Assembly: GCF_003987645.1 (NCBI RefSeq)
Contig: NZ_NGKA01000002.1
Location: forward strand, 124,001 to 188,000
Direction of reading: 5' to 3'
Length of the DNA stretch: 64,000 bases
From: Vagococcus elongatus
GTDB taxonomy: Bacteria; Bacillota; Bacilli; Lactobacillales; Vagococcaceae
Shown: in pieces, positions 1 to 8,814 of the stretch
Numbering within the stretch: position 1 is the first letter of the stretch
How the letters are laid out: every line of letters begins with the position of its first letter
Notes under the pieces: generated by a model
What the model was told of the DNA's origin: nothing
The model's database searches: none
What the model saw: the letters and a program-made list of their open reading frames with translations, nothing else
Translations under genes and position numbers: made by a program

Positions 1-120
1 ACCGTACGTTATTTCAGCAGCATTCTACTAAGAAAATTTTTCTTTCTAACTCTCGCTCTTTTGGGTGTTATTCTTTTAGTCACTCTGCCTTACACAATGT
101 TTTCGGCTAAAAAGTATTAA
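1..120 (+). CDS. C-terminal end of a membrane protein (partial)
   Basis: The window opens inside a reading frame that runs from base 1 to a TAA at 118-120, giving the last 39 residues of a protein. They hold one strongly hydrophobic segment (FFLTLALLGVILLVTLPY) followed by a short basic tail ending in KKY. This is how a polytopic membrane protein or ABC permease usually ends. The next gene encodes an ABC-ATPase-like protein on the same strand, so an ABC permease is a reasonable guess, but too little is visible to name the family. Confidence 0.55.
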   Translation, partial: TVRYFSSILLRKFFFLTLALLGVILLVTLPYTMFSAKKY

Positions 121-191
121 ATAGAGTTCGATTTTCACAAATTTTATGCAATCATCACTAAGTATCTTCAAAATAGAAAGGGTGAATATTA

Positions 192-713
192 TTGAAGGTC
201 TTGATCTCACGGGGAAATAAGGATGGAAAAAAAGTGGGACTCACGAATGAACTTGATGACGGATTTTATATTTTTCTGTGCCCAAAAGAACAATCAGCAG
301 CTATCGATATCCAAAGTAATGGACATATTATTCGAGACAACGGCACATTGTTGCCCTATTTATCCATCAAACAGCAATTATTCTCAAGTGTTTCTTTCAA
401 ACGACGGAAAGAATATCTAAAAATCTTAAAAAAGTGGTGGGCATATTTCCGCTTGGATAAAGATTTTTTAGAAGATACGCCAGAAAAATTAAGTCCTGAG
501 CAACTGTTATTGATTAATTTTATCCACTCAGTCGCTCAGCAAAAACCAATCATCGCCTTTGAAGATTCCAAAGAAATTATTTTAAAACAATTTTGGCTGG
601 ACCTTTTTCCTGCACTTGAAAAAATCGCCACTGAAGAGCAGCTGACAATCATTTTAGTGACTTCAAATAAACAAATGGCTGAAGAGGCTCAAACGTGGCT
701 TTTGAATAAATAA
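192..713 (+). CDS. ABC-ATPase-like protein lacking Walker A
   Basis: This 173-residue protein starts at TTG behind AGAAAGGGTG. Its C-terminal half resembles the second half of an ABC nucleotide-binding domain: LSPEQLLLINFIHS in the place of the LSGGQ signature and helix, PIIAFED in the place of Walker B plus the catalytic acidic residue, and TIILVTSNKQMAEEA in the place of the H-loop, where the switch histidine would be Ser or Asn. No GxxGxGKS/T P-loop is present, so it probably cannot hydrolyse ATP in the usual way. It follows a membrane-protein end, which suggests a degenerate or regulatory partner of an ABC permease. The assignment rests on motif resemblance only. Confidence 0.6.
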   Translation: MKVLISRGNKDGKKVGLTNELDDGFYIFLCPKEQSAAIDIQSNGHIIRDNGTLLPYLSIKQQLFSSVSFKRRKEYLKILKKWWAYFRLDKDFLEDTPEKLSPEQLLLINFIHSVAQQKPIIAFEDSKEIILKQFWLDLFPALEKIATEEQLTIILVTSNKQMAEEAQTWLLNK

Positions 714-756
714 AACCTGCCAGTACAAGGTGTCAACCGTTGTGCTGGCAGGTTTT
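714..756. terminator. Bidirectional terminator between the ABC-like gene and nadE
   Basis: AACCTGCCAGTACAA and its near-complement TTGTGCTGGCAGGTT form a long stem around a short loop, followed by a T-rich run on the plus strand and A-rich DNA on the other side. It separates two convergent genes and can serve both. Confidence 0.8.
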
Positions 757-769
757 TGTGTTTTTAACA

Positions 770-1600
770 TTACTTTTTCCAAAAGCTGTCCCAAAGAGTA
801 ATCGGCAAATGACGCTTATGTTCGCTTTGCTGGTATAGCTGTTCGATTTTTACTTTCGCTTCCTTTGAAATCTCTTTTCCCTCAAGATAATCATCGATAG
901 CTTCATAGGTCACACCTAGTGCTTCCTCATCTGCCACAAGTGGTTTGTTATCTTCTAAATCTGCTGTTGGAATTTTTTCGTATAAATCCGACGGAGCCGA
1001 TAAGTGCTCCAGCAATTGTCGACCTTGTCTTTTATTCAATCCTGAAAGGGGTAATAAATCTGCCGCCCCGTCGCCAAACTTCGTATAAAATCCTGTGATA
1101 GATTCAGCAGCGTGGTCTGTTCCGATTACCGCCCCTTTTCTTTCACCTGCCACAGCGTATTGAACAATCATCCGCTGCCGCGCCTTGATGTTTCCTTTAT
1201 TAAAATCTCCGATGCTAAAACCTTCATTAGTAAACTCAGCCACTAAGCTGTCAACAGATGTTTTTATATTAATCGCCAATCGCTCATCGGGTTGGATAAA
1301 GTCTAGGGCTTTCTGACTGTCCGTTTCATCTGCCTGTTCACCATAAGGAAGGCGAATAGCAATAAAACGATAGTCTTTTCTACCTGTTTCCTCTCGCAAT
1401 TCTGTCACTGCCATTTGAGCCAATCGTCCTGCAAGGGTAGAATCCTGCCCACCGCTGATGCCTAAGACATATGTTTCTAAAAATGGATGGGTCAACAAAT
1501 ATTTTTTCAGAAAATCGATTCTTCTGCGAATTTCTTCTTCAGGATTTATAGATGCTTTGACCCCAAGTTTTTTAATGATTTCTTCTTGTAAAGACTTCAT
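770..1600 (-). CDS. nadE: NH3-dependent NAD+ synthetase
   Basis: NadE makes NAD+ from nicotinic acid adenine dinucleotide, ATP and ammonia, the last step of NAD synthesis and salvage. The protein has the adenylating-enzyme P-loop SGGQDST at about residues 49-55, then [14 protein letters not shown] and a [26 protein letters not shown] stretch typical of the family. The start is set at MKSLQEE because GGAGGT lies seven bases before it; this gives 276 residues, matching the 272-275 usual for the family, while a 15-residue upstream extension has no good ribosome site. pncB lies upstream on the same strand, so the two salvage genes are linked, although a terminator separates them. Confidence 0.95.
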   Translation of the reverse strand: MKSLQEEIIKKLGVKASINPEEEIRRRIDFLKKYLLTHPFLETYVLGISGGQDSTLAGRLAQMAVTELREETGRKDYRFIAIRLPYGEQADETDSQKALDFIQPDERLAINIKTSVDSLVAEFTNEGFSIGDFNKGNIKARQRMIVQYAVAGERKGAVIGTDHAAESITGFYTKFGDGAADLLPLSGLNKRQGRQLLEHLSAPSDLYEKIPTADLEDNKPLVADEEALGVTYEAIDDYLEGKEISKEAKVKIEQLYQQSEHKRHLPITLWDSFWKK

Positions 1601-1790
1601 AATGATACCTCCCACTATAATAAGCAGCTTATTGAACCAGACCATTATCGATTAAATCAGCAAAACCAGTTTTCCCCCACCTAGGTTTTTCTATCTCGTT
1701 TTTCCAATCTCAAAGTAAACTTTCATTTCCCTTTGCGCTAAGTAAAACTCATAATTTATGTCAATGATAGAATCAAATCCCTAATACAAA

Positions 1791-1830
1791 CACTCCGCAA
1801 GCTAAGGAAAAGTTCCTAGTTCACGGAGTC
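1791..1830 (-). terminator. Terminator after pncB
   Basis: An imperfect stem pairs ACTCCG with CGGAGT and contains an inner AAGGAA/TTCCT stem. On the minus strand it is followed by GTTTGTATT. It lies just past the pncB stop, before nadE. Confidence 0.6.
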
Positions 1831-1837
1831 AGTCATT

Positions 1838-3331
1838 TTATCTTTTTTCTCCTTGATCTACCACTAATGCTCTCATTTCTTCTCTCACTTTTTCGACAAT
1901 CGCTAATTTATTGTCATAAGCGGCTTGCGATAAGTCAACAGGGTAAATCTGCGGATTAAGATCCCGCTTGTACTCTTCCCACAGTGAATCATGATTTCTG
2001 GTGGCGGATGCCTTGATTTCTGTTAGGGTAGGCAGTTCATACACTAATTTCCCATCTACAAAAATTTCCTGCAACAATGGACGAGCAATGAAATCTTTTA
2101 CTGTTTTATTGATAAAGGTGTGGACTGGATGGAACATAAAGACTTCTTCTTGCAAGTCAGGACGTTCATCCCACAAGGCCACATAATCCCCTTCAGATTT
2201 TTGATTGGATTTTCTTGTGATACGCCAAACTTGTTTCTTTCCGGGCGTGGATACTTTTTCAACATTACTGGAAAGTTTAATGGTGTCGACCATTTCTCCC
2301 TGATCGTTTTCGATTGCGACTATTTTGAAAACAGCACCTAGGGCCGGCTGATCAAAAGCAGTAATCAACTTCGTGCCCACACCCCAAACATCGATTTTTG
2401 CTTTCTGCATTTTCAAGTTCATAATCATTGTTTCATCTAAATCGTTGGAAGCATAGATTTTAGCATTGGGATAGCCGGCTTCATCTAATTGTTTACGAAC
2501 TTTTTTAGAAATATACGCCATATCTCCGCTATCGATCCGGACCCCAAGAAAATTGATTTTATCGCCAAATTCATTTGCTACTTTAATAGCATTAGGAACG
2601 CCAGATTTCAATGTATCATAAGTGTCCACAAGAAAAACACAATCTTTATGCGTCTGAGCGTAAGCCTTAAATGCTTCGTAATCATCTAAATAAGACTGAA
2701 CTAAGGAATGAGCATGGGTTCCGCTAGTAGGAATGCCGAATATTTTTCCAGCCCGTACATTGCTGGTAGCATCACAGCCGCCAATATAGGCCGCACGTGT
2801 CCCCCAAATCGCCGCATCCATCTCCTGAGCTCGACGAGAACCAAACTCCATGAACAAGTCTTCTCCTATGACCGATCGGATGCGAGAAGCTTTAGTGGCA
2901 ATCAACGTTTGATAGTTCACGATATTCAGCAATGCTGTTTCAATTAGCTGGCATTCCGCTAGAGGTCCTTCCACCTGAATAAGAGGTTCGTTATTAAAAA
3001 CTAGTTCTCCCTCCACTACAGAACGAACCGTACAACTAAAGCGGAACTCTTTTAAATAATCTAGAAAATCCTCTGGGTAACCTTCCACTTCACGCAGATA
3101 TTCAATGTCAGACTCGCTGAATTTTAAAGATTTTAAATAGTTTATCACCCGTTCCAATCCGGCAAAAACTGCATAACCATTTTTAAACGGCATATCCCTA
3201 AAATAGCATTCGAACACTGCATGACGCTTGTCTCTGCCCAAATCCCAGTAAGTTTTCATCATATTTAATTCATATAAATCAGTGTGTAGCACCAAACTAT
3301 CATCAGCAAATTGCTTTGCCACGTCCCTCAT
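1838..3331 (-). CDS. pncB: Nicotinate phosphoribosyltransferase
   Basis: PncB converts nicotinate and PRPP to nicotinate mononucleotide, feeding the pathway that nadE completes. Recognisable family features are the N-terminal LHTDLYELNMMKTYW, FGSRRAQEMDAAIWGTRAAYIGGCDATSN, and GTHAHSLVQSY carrying the histidine that is phosphorylated in this family, followed by LVDTYDTLKSG and YASNDLDE. The frame is open 35 codons further upstream, but that extension would run toward the GtrA gene and is unlike the family. The start at MRDVAKQF, behind AGGGA, gives 497 residues, close to the 490 typical of Firmicutes. Confidence 0.93.
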   Translation of the reverse strand: MRDVAKQFADDSLVLHTDLYELNMMKTYWDLGRDKRHAVFECYFRDMPFKNGYAVFAGLERVINYLKSLKFSESDIEYLREVEGYPEDFLDYLKEFRFSCTVRSVVEGELVFNNEPLIQVEGPLAECQLIETALLNIVNYQTLIATKASRIRSVIGEDLFMEFGSRRAQEMDAAIWGTRAAYIGGCDATSNVRAGKIFGIPTSGTHAHSLVQSYLDDYEAFKAYAQTHKDCVFLVDTYDTLKSGVPNAIKVANEFGDKINFLGVRIDSGDMAYISKKVRKQLDEAGYPNAKIYASNDLDETMIMNLKMQKAKIDVWGVGTKLITAFDQPALGAVFKIVAIENDQGEMVDTIKLSSNVEKVSTPGKKQVWRITRKSNQKSEGDYVALWDERPDLQEEVFMFHPVHTFINKTVKDFIARPLLQEIFVDGKLVYELPTLTEIKASATRNHDSLWEEYKRDLNPQIYPVDLSQAAYDNKLAIVEKVREEMRALVVDQGEKR

Positions 3332-3362
3332 CTCTCTTTCCCTATCGCTCAAAATTGCACTA

Positions 3363-3752
3363 CTATTTAAAAATAATGACTTTGCTAAAAACATAATTGA
3401 TGACGACAATAAAGAATTGTGTCCCAATTTTAGCATAACTCTCTTTTAGTTTCATTTTTTCTACCAAAAGATTCATCATCACGAACTCTACTCCTAGCGA
3501 AGCTACTCTAGCTCCAAAAAAAAGCAAGGTTTCTTTAAGCAAGCTCTGAAATTCTGTGTTGTAATTTTGAAAGACGATAAATTTGTTCGTCACAAAAGCA
3601 AACAACACTGAAAAAAACCAAGCAGCAACCATGGAAAGATTCATGTTGATTTTAAACACTCTTCGGCAAATAAAATGAACAGAAAAATTGACGAGGGTCG
3701 TTAACACGCCCACGATTAGGTAACGAATAATTTCTTCACTCAGACCAAACAT
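3363..3752 (-). CDS. GtrA-family membrane protein
   Basis: A 129-residue protein with four predicted membrane segments and the GtrA-like opening IIRYLIVGVLTTLVNFSVHFICRR. Family members are thought to flip or transfer polyprenyl-linked sugars for cell-surface polysaccharide modification, but many are uncharacterised. The start is chosen at MFGLSEE, seven bases after GGAGGT; the frame is open further upstream without a ribosome site. It lies 31 bases upstream of pncB on the same strand. No glycosyltransferase partner is visible nearby, so the substrate is unknown. Confidence 0.85.
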   Translation of the reverse strand: MFGLSEEIIRYLIVGVLTTLVNFSVHFICRRVFKINMNLSMVAAWFFSVLFAFVTNKFIVFQNYNTEFQSLLKETLLFFGARVASLGVEFVMMNLLVEKMKLKESYAKIGTQFFIVVINYVFSKVIIFK

Positions 3753-3859
3753 TGCCTTACCTCCACTCGTCTCGTTCATTATACTACAAACTAAGAAAAT
3801 TGATAAAAACTTCACCTAATAATCTATTTTATCGTGTCAATCGTCAACTCAAACCATGG

Positions 3860-4378
3860 TTATACTTCCTCTGAGGACAATTTGTCATTTTCATACACAT
3901 GTGTCAGTTCCAACTGAGGAAAATCTTGCTGACGCAAAGCCTCATACAGCACCAAAGCAACGGTGTTGGAAAGATTCAACGAACGGACATGCTCGTCGTT
4001 CATAGGAATACGCAGACAGTCCTTTTCATACTCTCTCATAAATGACTCCGGCAAGCCTGTCGTTTCTTTGCCAAAGATAAAATAATGGTCCTGTTCATCA
4101 TTATACTGAACCTCAGCATAGGTTTTTCTGGCAAACTTTGTAATCAAGTGCAGTTGTCCCTTTTGGGCTGTTTTCAGAAAATCAGGCAGCGACTCATGAT
4201 AGAAAATATTCACATCATGCCAGTAATCTAAGCCTGCTCTTTTTAAATGTTTATCATCTGTTGAAAAACCCAGCGGCTCGATCAAATGAAGCGGAGCATT
4301 GGTCGCCGCACACGTTCTGGCAATATTCCCTGTGTTTGCAGGAATTTGTGGTTCAAACAATACAATGTGATTTGTCAT
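3860..4378 (-). CDS. trmL: tRNA (cytidine(34)-2'-O)-methyltransferase, SPOUT family
   Basis: TrmL methylates the 2'-O of the wobble nucleotide of tRNA-Leu isoacceptors using SAM. The 172-residue protein has the SPOUT knot motifs: [21 protein letters not shown] at the N-terminus, [11 protein letters not shown] in the middle and [27 protein letters not shown] at the C-terminus. The start at MTNHIV is chosen because GGAGG lies eight bases upstream; a start five codons earlier would overlap that site. It lies downstream of rlmA on the same strand, but the spacer holds three hairpins, so co-transcription is uncertain. Confidence 0.93.
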   Translation of the reverse strand: MTNHIVLFEPQIPANTGNIARTCAATNAPLHLIEPLGFSTDDKHLKRAGLDYWHDVNIFYHESLPDFLKTAQKGQLHLITKFARKTYAEVQYNDEQDHYFIFGKETTGLPESFMREYEKDCLRIPMNDEHVRSLNLSNTVALVLYEALRQQDFPQLELTHVYENDKLSSEEV

Positions 4379-4453
4379 GGCACTAGCCTCCATTTGTCAG
4401 TAAAAATAAAAAAAACGTATCGGCTCGGTGTTTATTCACGGCGAGTCCGTTAC

Positions 4454-4546
4454 GTTAGTGATGCTTTTTCACTAACTTTTATCAGAACAGGAATCTGATA
4501 AAAACCAATGAAAACAACTAAACATACTATATCAGAACGTTTAGTT
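4454..4546. repeat. Three consecutive hairpins between rlmA and trmL
   Basis: Three separate inverted repeats follow one another: GTTAGTGA/TCACTAAC (4454-4476), TTTTATCAGA/TCTGATAAAA (4477-4503) and AACTAAAC/GTTTAGTT (4516-4546). The middle and right ones carry T- or A-rich flanks and may terminate rlmA. The left one would fall in the trmL leader. Their stacking is unusual for a simple terminator. Confidence 0.6.
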
Positions 4547-4577
4547 TTTTGCAAGGGCATTTTCGGTAATTATTGAA

Positions 4578-5435
4578 CTAATTTCTGAAAACTCCTGATA
4601 AAAGCAGCACGTCAACCGTTACTTCTTCGATAGGATGCAGTATCGCCCTTTTTTTAGCCTCATCCGTTGCCTGCCAGCTTAATGGCGACATACTTAAAAA
4701 GTCCTCATAGCGCTCTTTAGGAATATTAAAATTATAAGTGATTCGCTCTTTATGGACAGTAGTCATCGCTTCCTCGAAGTGAGCATAGACTTTTTGATTA
4801 GAATAGCTAGATTTGTTTTTCTCTCCTAAAAATAATTCTCTAAGTTCTTTTAAATAACCCGCTTCTGGAATGACTTTGATAACCTTGCCCCCTCTTTGCA
4901 GAACCCGCTCGAATTCACCATAATGGCTTGGCGAAAAAATATTCAGCACATGGGTGAGGCAATGGCTGGCAACCGGAAGATTAGTCAAATCTGACACAAG
5001 CCAAAGCGCAGACATTTCATGGCCTGTAGCTAATTCAATCCCCTCCTTAGAAATATCACACCCAATTTTTACACCGGGAACTTCTAACTTATCCAATTGA
5101 TTTAAGAAGCTGCCTTCACCACATCCGGCATCCAGCAAATAGTCACTGTCGTCCTCTTTTAAAATATTTGCAATTTTTTCCAACATGGGGCGATACATCC
5201 CTGTCTCAATCATTTTCTGGCGATGAATCAACATTTGCCGATTATATTCAGTATCGATTTTTTTGTCCAGTAAATATAAATTTCCTTTTTTGGATAAGTC
5301 ATAAACATGCCCCTGACTACAAGTAATGCTGTAGCCTTTTATTTCAATAGACTCATCATGACACTTGGGACAACGAAGCAGATGTCCGTGCCTTTGAATA
5401 AATTCGGCTGCCCGATCGATTTTCTTTTGTAACAT
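4578..5435 (-). CDS. rlmA: 23S rRNA (guanine-N1)-methyltransferase RlmA-type
   Basis: The 285-residue protein begins with a zinc-ribbon (LRCPKCHDES and ITCSQGHVYDL, four metal ligands at about residues 22-43), as in RlmA(I)/RlmA(II). The class I methyltransferase core follows with the SAM loop LLDAGCGEGSFL and the later NIFSPSHYGEFERVLQRGGKVIKVIPE. RlmA enzymes methylate N1 of G745 or G748 in 23S rRNA; in Gram-positives the G748 type (TlrB) affects tylosin binding. An AAGGAG site lies seven bases before the ATG. The assignment to family is firm; the exact target base is inferred. Confidence 0.88.
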   Translation of the reverse strand: MLQKKIDRAAEFIQRHGHLLRCPKCHDESIEIKGYSITCSQGHVYDLSKKGNLYLLDKKIDTEYNRQMLIHRQKMIETGMYRPMLEKIANILKEDDSDYLLDAGCGEGSFLNQLDKLEVPGVKIGCDISKEGIELATGHEMSALWLVSDLTNLPVASHCLTHVLNIFSPSHYGEFERVLQRGGKVIKVIPEAGYLKELRELFLGEKNKSSYSNQKVYAHFEEAMTTVHKERITYNFNIPKERYEDFLSMSPLSWQATDEAKKRAILHPIEEVTVDVLLLSGVFRN

Positions 5436-5628
5436 TTCATTTCTCCTTATGTCATCCTGTATTTAATTCTTTTCAAAGGTTTACTCGCTAGTTTCAATTA
5501 CTTTTCTCGTATAGGAAAGAAAACCTCTCATTTTCTTTTTTATCATAGCACAATTTATTATTTTTTTCGCTGCGTTACGGTTTCTGAAAAATTATGTTAC
5601 ACTGAAGAAAACTATTGGAGGTCTTACT

Positions 5629-6261
5629 GTGATTAAAGAATTTTGTGCGGAAAATTTCACCCATATCCCTCAAGCAATTCAAAACGGAGCTAAACGAGTC
5701 GAACTTTGTGACAATCTCCATGTTGGAGGAACATCTGTCAGTACCGGTGTCATGGCTGAAACCATTGATTATTGTCATGAAAAAAATGTTTCTGTCATGA
5801 CCATGATTCGTCCCCGGGAAGGAGATTTCTACTATAATGATACGGAATTAAAAATGATGGAAATCGATTTGTTGGAAGCCAAAAAAATCGGAGCTGATGG
5901 TGTGGTGTTTGGCTGTTTGACTGAAAATGCCGAAACTATCGACACCGATGCCCTTGAACGTCTCATTGATAAAGCGGATGGTCTGCAAATCACTTTCCAC
6001 ATGGCCTTTGACTCTTTACCTAAAGAAGAACAATTTAAAGCTATTGATTGGCTATCTGAAAATGGTGTGAATAGAATCCTGACCCACGGCGGACCTGCAG
6101 GCACTCTGATTCATGAAAATTTTGCTCATTTAAAAGAACTGATAGCTTACGCCAACCATCGCCTCATTATTTTACCAGGAGGCGGCATTACAAAGGAAAA
6201 CTCGGAAGAAGTAGCGGGTACACTTGGTGTTTCAGAAGTCCATGGAACTAGAATCGTCTAA
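5629..6261 (+). CDS. cutC: CutC family protein
   Basis: A 210-residue TIM-barrel protein starting at GTG behind TTGGAGG. Typical CutC features are IKEFCAENF at the start, GAKRVELCDNL, MIRPREGDFYYN, LKMMEIDLLEAKKIGADGVVFGCL, TFHMAFD, ILTHGG and ILPGGGI. CutC was named for copper homeostasis, and Cys-containing enterococcal homologues have been reported to bind copper, but the true reaction remains unclear. It is a single-gene unit between divergent rlmA and convergent mgtE. Confidence 0.92.
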   Translation: MIKEFCAENFTHIPQAIQNGAKRVELCDNLHVGGTSVSTGVMAETIDYCHEKNVSVMTMIRPREGDFYYNDTELKMMEIDLLEAKKIGADGVVFGCLTENAETIDTDALERLIDKADGLQITFHMAFDSLPKEEQFKAIDWLSENGVNRILTHGGPAGTLIHENFAHLKELIAYANHRLIILPGGGITKENSEEVAGTLGVSEVHGTRIV

Positions 6262-6491
6262 AAATCAGCGGGGATACCGGCGAAATATCTGCCCCGTCAA
6301 AAAGATATCTGCCAACGTTGGTCAAACGCCGGCTCACAATCTCTGATACTATTCACTTCTCATCAGATGTTCCGCAATTGGCAACTATTTGGAAAATCAT
6401 TCAGAAAAACATTTTGAATTTAAAATTTATAACTTAGATCATAAGGACTGGCGGAAATTTCTGCCGGTCCTTATGCCTTATTTAACGACAC
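6262..6491. other. Intergenic DNA after cutC with a terminator hairpin
   Basis: No gene is visible here. ATAAGGAC and GTCCTTAT (6441-6474) enclose an inner GGCGG/CTGCC pairing and make a strong stem, most likely the terminator of the cutC transcript. The sequence between the cutC stop and this stem encodes nothing I recognise. Confidence 0.5.
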
Positions 6492-6532
6492 AAAAAAGCT
6501 GTCCTGTGCCTGCATAAGTCAGAGAACAGCTT
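6492..6532 (-). terminator. Terminator of the relQ-nadK-rluD-mgtE operon
   Basis: AAGCTGTTCTCTGAC pairs with a downstream GGACAGCTT on the minus strand and is followed by TTTTTTG. It lies 26 bases beyond the mgtE stop. Confidence 0.75.
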
Positions 6533-6558
6533 ATCTACAATAGCAAACTTCGGTATTT

Positions 6559-7914
6559 TCATTTAATAAAATACTGCATAAATATGCCCGCAATATTAAA
6601 ATAAATCAAGACACTGGTCAAATCACTTAACGTGGTGATAAAGGGACCACTGGCAACCGCAGGGTCAAAGCCCAGCTTGTCCATGACCATGGGAATCAAG
6701 CTGCCGGCTAAATTAGCCACTGTGATGGCACACATCATCGCAAAACCAATCACAAATCCCAACATGAAGTTTTGTTTCCAGACCCCTACGAGCACACAAA
6801 TAGTAAATCCGGTAATGAGTCCTGTGATCAGACCTGTCAATATCTCTGCTAAAATCAATCTGAAAAAACTCCGGTCGTTCGCTTGCAGTGCCAATCTTCT
6901 AACCGCAACAGCCAATGACTGAGTCCCAGCATTGCCGGCTGTCCCGGTAATCAAAGAAATAAAAACTGCAAGGATACTTGCTTTACTGACAAGAGCTTCA
7001 TAATGTCCAATCAACGTAGCGGTGGACATACTCAAAACCAGCAGTGTGACCAGCCACGGCAGACGTTTCGCCGCAGATTGAAACGGATTGTCTGCCACTT
7101 CTTCCACGTCTACCCCCGCAAGTCCAGAATAATCACTGGCTGCTTCCTCATCGATGACATCGATAATATCATCCACTGTAATGATTCCAAGCAAACGATT
7201 CCTGTAGTCTGTCACCGGCATGGCGAGGAAATCATAATCACGAATCATTCTGGCAACATCTTCCTGATCGTCTCCGACTTTTACCGACACGACCCGCTCG
7301 CTCATCACATCTTTGATTAATTCTTCCTCGTCGCTGACAATCAAATCTCTCAAAGAAATAACCCCAACTAAAAAGCCATCTTCATCTGTCACAAAAATAT
7401 AATAAATAATTTCTGCTTCCCGACCGACTTTTTTTAAATACTGCAAAGCAGATGCTACCGTTTGTTCTGCCTCTACTGCCACATATTCTGTCGTCATGAT
7501 CGAACCAGCCGTATCATCTTCATAATGCAAAAGGTTTTTAATTTCTTTCGCACTTTCCGGTTCCATGATACTCAAATACATCGACACATCTTTTTTATCA
7601 AGCTGGTTCAATGTATCGACCGCATTATCAGTAAACATAAATGTCAGCATGTCCGAAGCATAATTTGGATCCATCTCCTTTAAGAGCTGATCCACGTCTT
7701 CCTGATCTTCCTCAATAACATCAAACATGTTCGCCATTTCTTGCGGGGACAAATATGTATACAATTTCTGCCGGTCCTCAGCGTCTAAAGACAAGTAAAA
7801 CTGTCCTTGCTCATAAACGTGCAAATCAAAAAAAATATCCCTGAATTCATTTAGCTGATCTTGCTGCAAGCATTCAAATAACGCGGGAAAACTCACTAAC
7901 ATCTCTTCATCCAT
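6559..7914 (-). CDS. mgtE: Magnesium transporter MgtE
   Basis: MgtE is a Mg2+-gated Mg2+ channel. The 451-residue protein shows the expected order: an N-terminal helical domain (about 1-130, acidic and Mg2+-sensing), two CBS domains (about 135-255, with AGSIMTTEYV and DVMSERVVSV openings and GIITVDDIIDVIDEE at the end), a plug helix and five membrane segments from about residue 290, ending with the pore region FDPAVASGPFITTLSDLTSVLIYF. Its ATG directly abuts the rluD stop, so it is translated as the last gene of relQ-nadK-rluD-mgtE. Confidence 0.95.
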   Translation of the reverse strand: MDEEMLVSFPALFECLQQDQLNEFRDIFFDLHVYEQGQFYLSLDAEDRQKLYTYLSPQEMANMFDVIEEDQEDVDQLLKEMDPNYASDMLTFMFTDNAVDTLNQLDKKDVSMYLSIMEPESAKEIKNLLHYEDDTAGSIMTTEYVAVEAEQTVASALQYLKKVGREAEIIYYIFVTDEDGFLVGVISLRDLIVSDEEELIKDVMSERVVSVKVGDDQEDVARMIRDYDFLAMPVTDYRNRLLGIITVDDIIDVIDEEAASDYSGLAGVDVEEVADNPFQSAAKRLPWLVTLLVLSMSTATLIGHYEALVSKASILAVFISLITGTAGNAGTQSLAVAVRRLALQANDRSFFRLILAEILTGLITGLITGFTICVLVGVWKQNFMLGFVIGFAMMCAITVANLAGSLIPMVMDKLGFDPAVASGPFITTLSDLTSVLIYFNIAGIFMQYFIK

Positions 7915-8814
7915 CTATAGCTCTCCTAACATCACAAATTGATTTAAATCCGGGGGCAGCTCTTGTTTTAAATGAAGACTTTCACCAGTAAAAGGATGGG
8001 TAAATTTCAATTCTGAACAATGCAGTGCCTGACGAGACAACCCTAAAGCCATATTCCCGCCATAGAGATCATCTCCTACTAAGGGACATCCTAAAGCCGC
8101 AAAGTGAACACGGATTTGATGAGTTCTGCCTGTATGCAGCTGAATCGTCACTAACGCATACTCTTTAAACTCTTCTGATAACCAATACTCCGTCATAGCC
8201 TCCACACCTTCTGCTCCGGTTTTCCGCTTGATAAGGGATGTCTCATCTCGCAAAATCGGACATTCGATGACGCCGTGTTTTTGCAGCGCCTCTTGCCGAC
8301 CGCTGACAAGCGCCTGATATTTTTTTATCAAAGTTCGCTTTCTCAGCTGCTTGTCCATCAACGCATGAGCATAGCCATGTTTGGCAAACAACATCAAACC
8401 TGTGGTGTCCTTGTCCAAACGGGTGACAATGTGAACGACTTGATCGGCATAATTTTTTCCCTGATAGTAACCTTTCACCCGGTTAGCCATCGTGCCCCTC
8501 GGATGATACTGTGCAGGGATGGACGGAACGCCGCTGGGCTTGTTCACTACCAAAAGATGCTCATCTTCGAATACGATAGATAAAGGGACAGCTTCCCCAA
8601 CTAAACTGTCGTGCCCAACTTCATCAGGAATCATGACACTGACGATATCGTCAGCGGTCAATGTATAGAGAACATTTTCAACCTTGCCATTGACTCGGAG
8701 AAGTCCTCCTTGAAATTTTATTTTAGCTAACAAACCTCTAGAGATTCCTTTATCACGCAAAAAAGTCCGCAACAACGTCGGCTCTCCTGCTGAATATTTC
8801 CAAGTAAATTCCAT
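7915..8814 (-). CDS. RluA/RluD-family pseudouridine synthase
   Basis: The 299-residue protein has an N-terminal S4-like region (about 1-65) and the RluA-type catalytic domain. The catalytic aspartate lies in VTRLDKDTTGLMLFAK, near residue 130, and HTGRTHQIRVHFAALGCPLVGDDLYGG marks the C-terminal half. It converts uridine to pseudouridine in rRNA or another RNA. It corresponds in context to Bacillus YjbO. The start overlaps the nadK stop by one base (TAATG), showing translational coupling. The RNA target cannot be read from sequence. Confidence 0.92.
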   Translation of the reverse strand: MEFTWKYSAGEPTLLRTFLRDKGISRGLLAKIKFQGGLLRVNGKVENVLYTLTADDIVSVMIPDEVGHDSLVGEAVPLSIVFEDEHLLVVNKPSGVPSIPAQYHPRGTMANRVKGYYQGKNYADQVVHIVTRLDKDTTGLMLFAKHGYAHALMDKQLRKRTLIKKYQALVSGRQEALQKHGVIECPILRDETSLIKRKTGAEGVEAMTEYWLSEEFKEYALVTIQLHTGRTHQIRVHFAALGCPLVGDDLYGGNMALGLSRQALHCSELKFTHPFTGESLHLKQELPPDLNQFVMLGEL

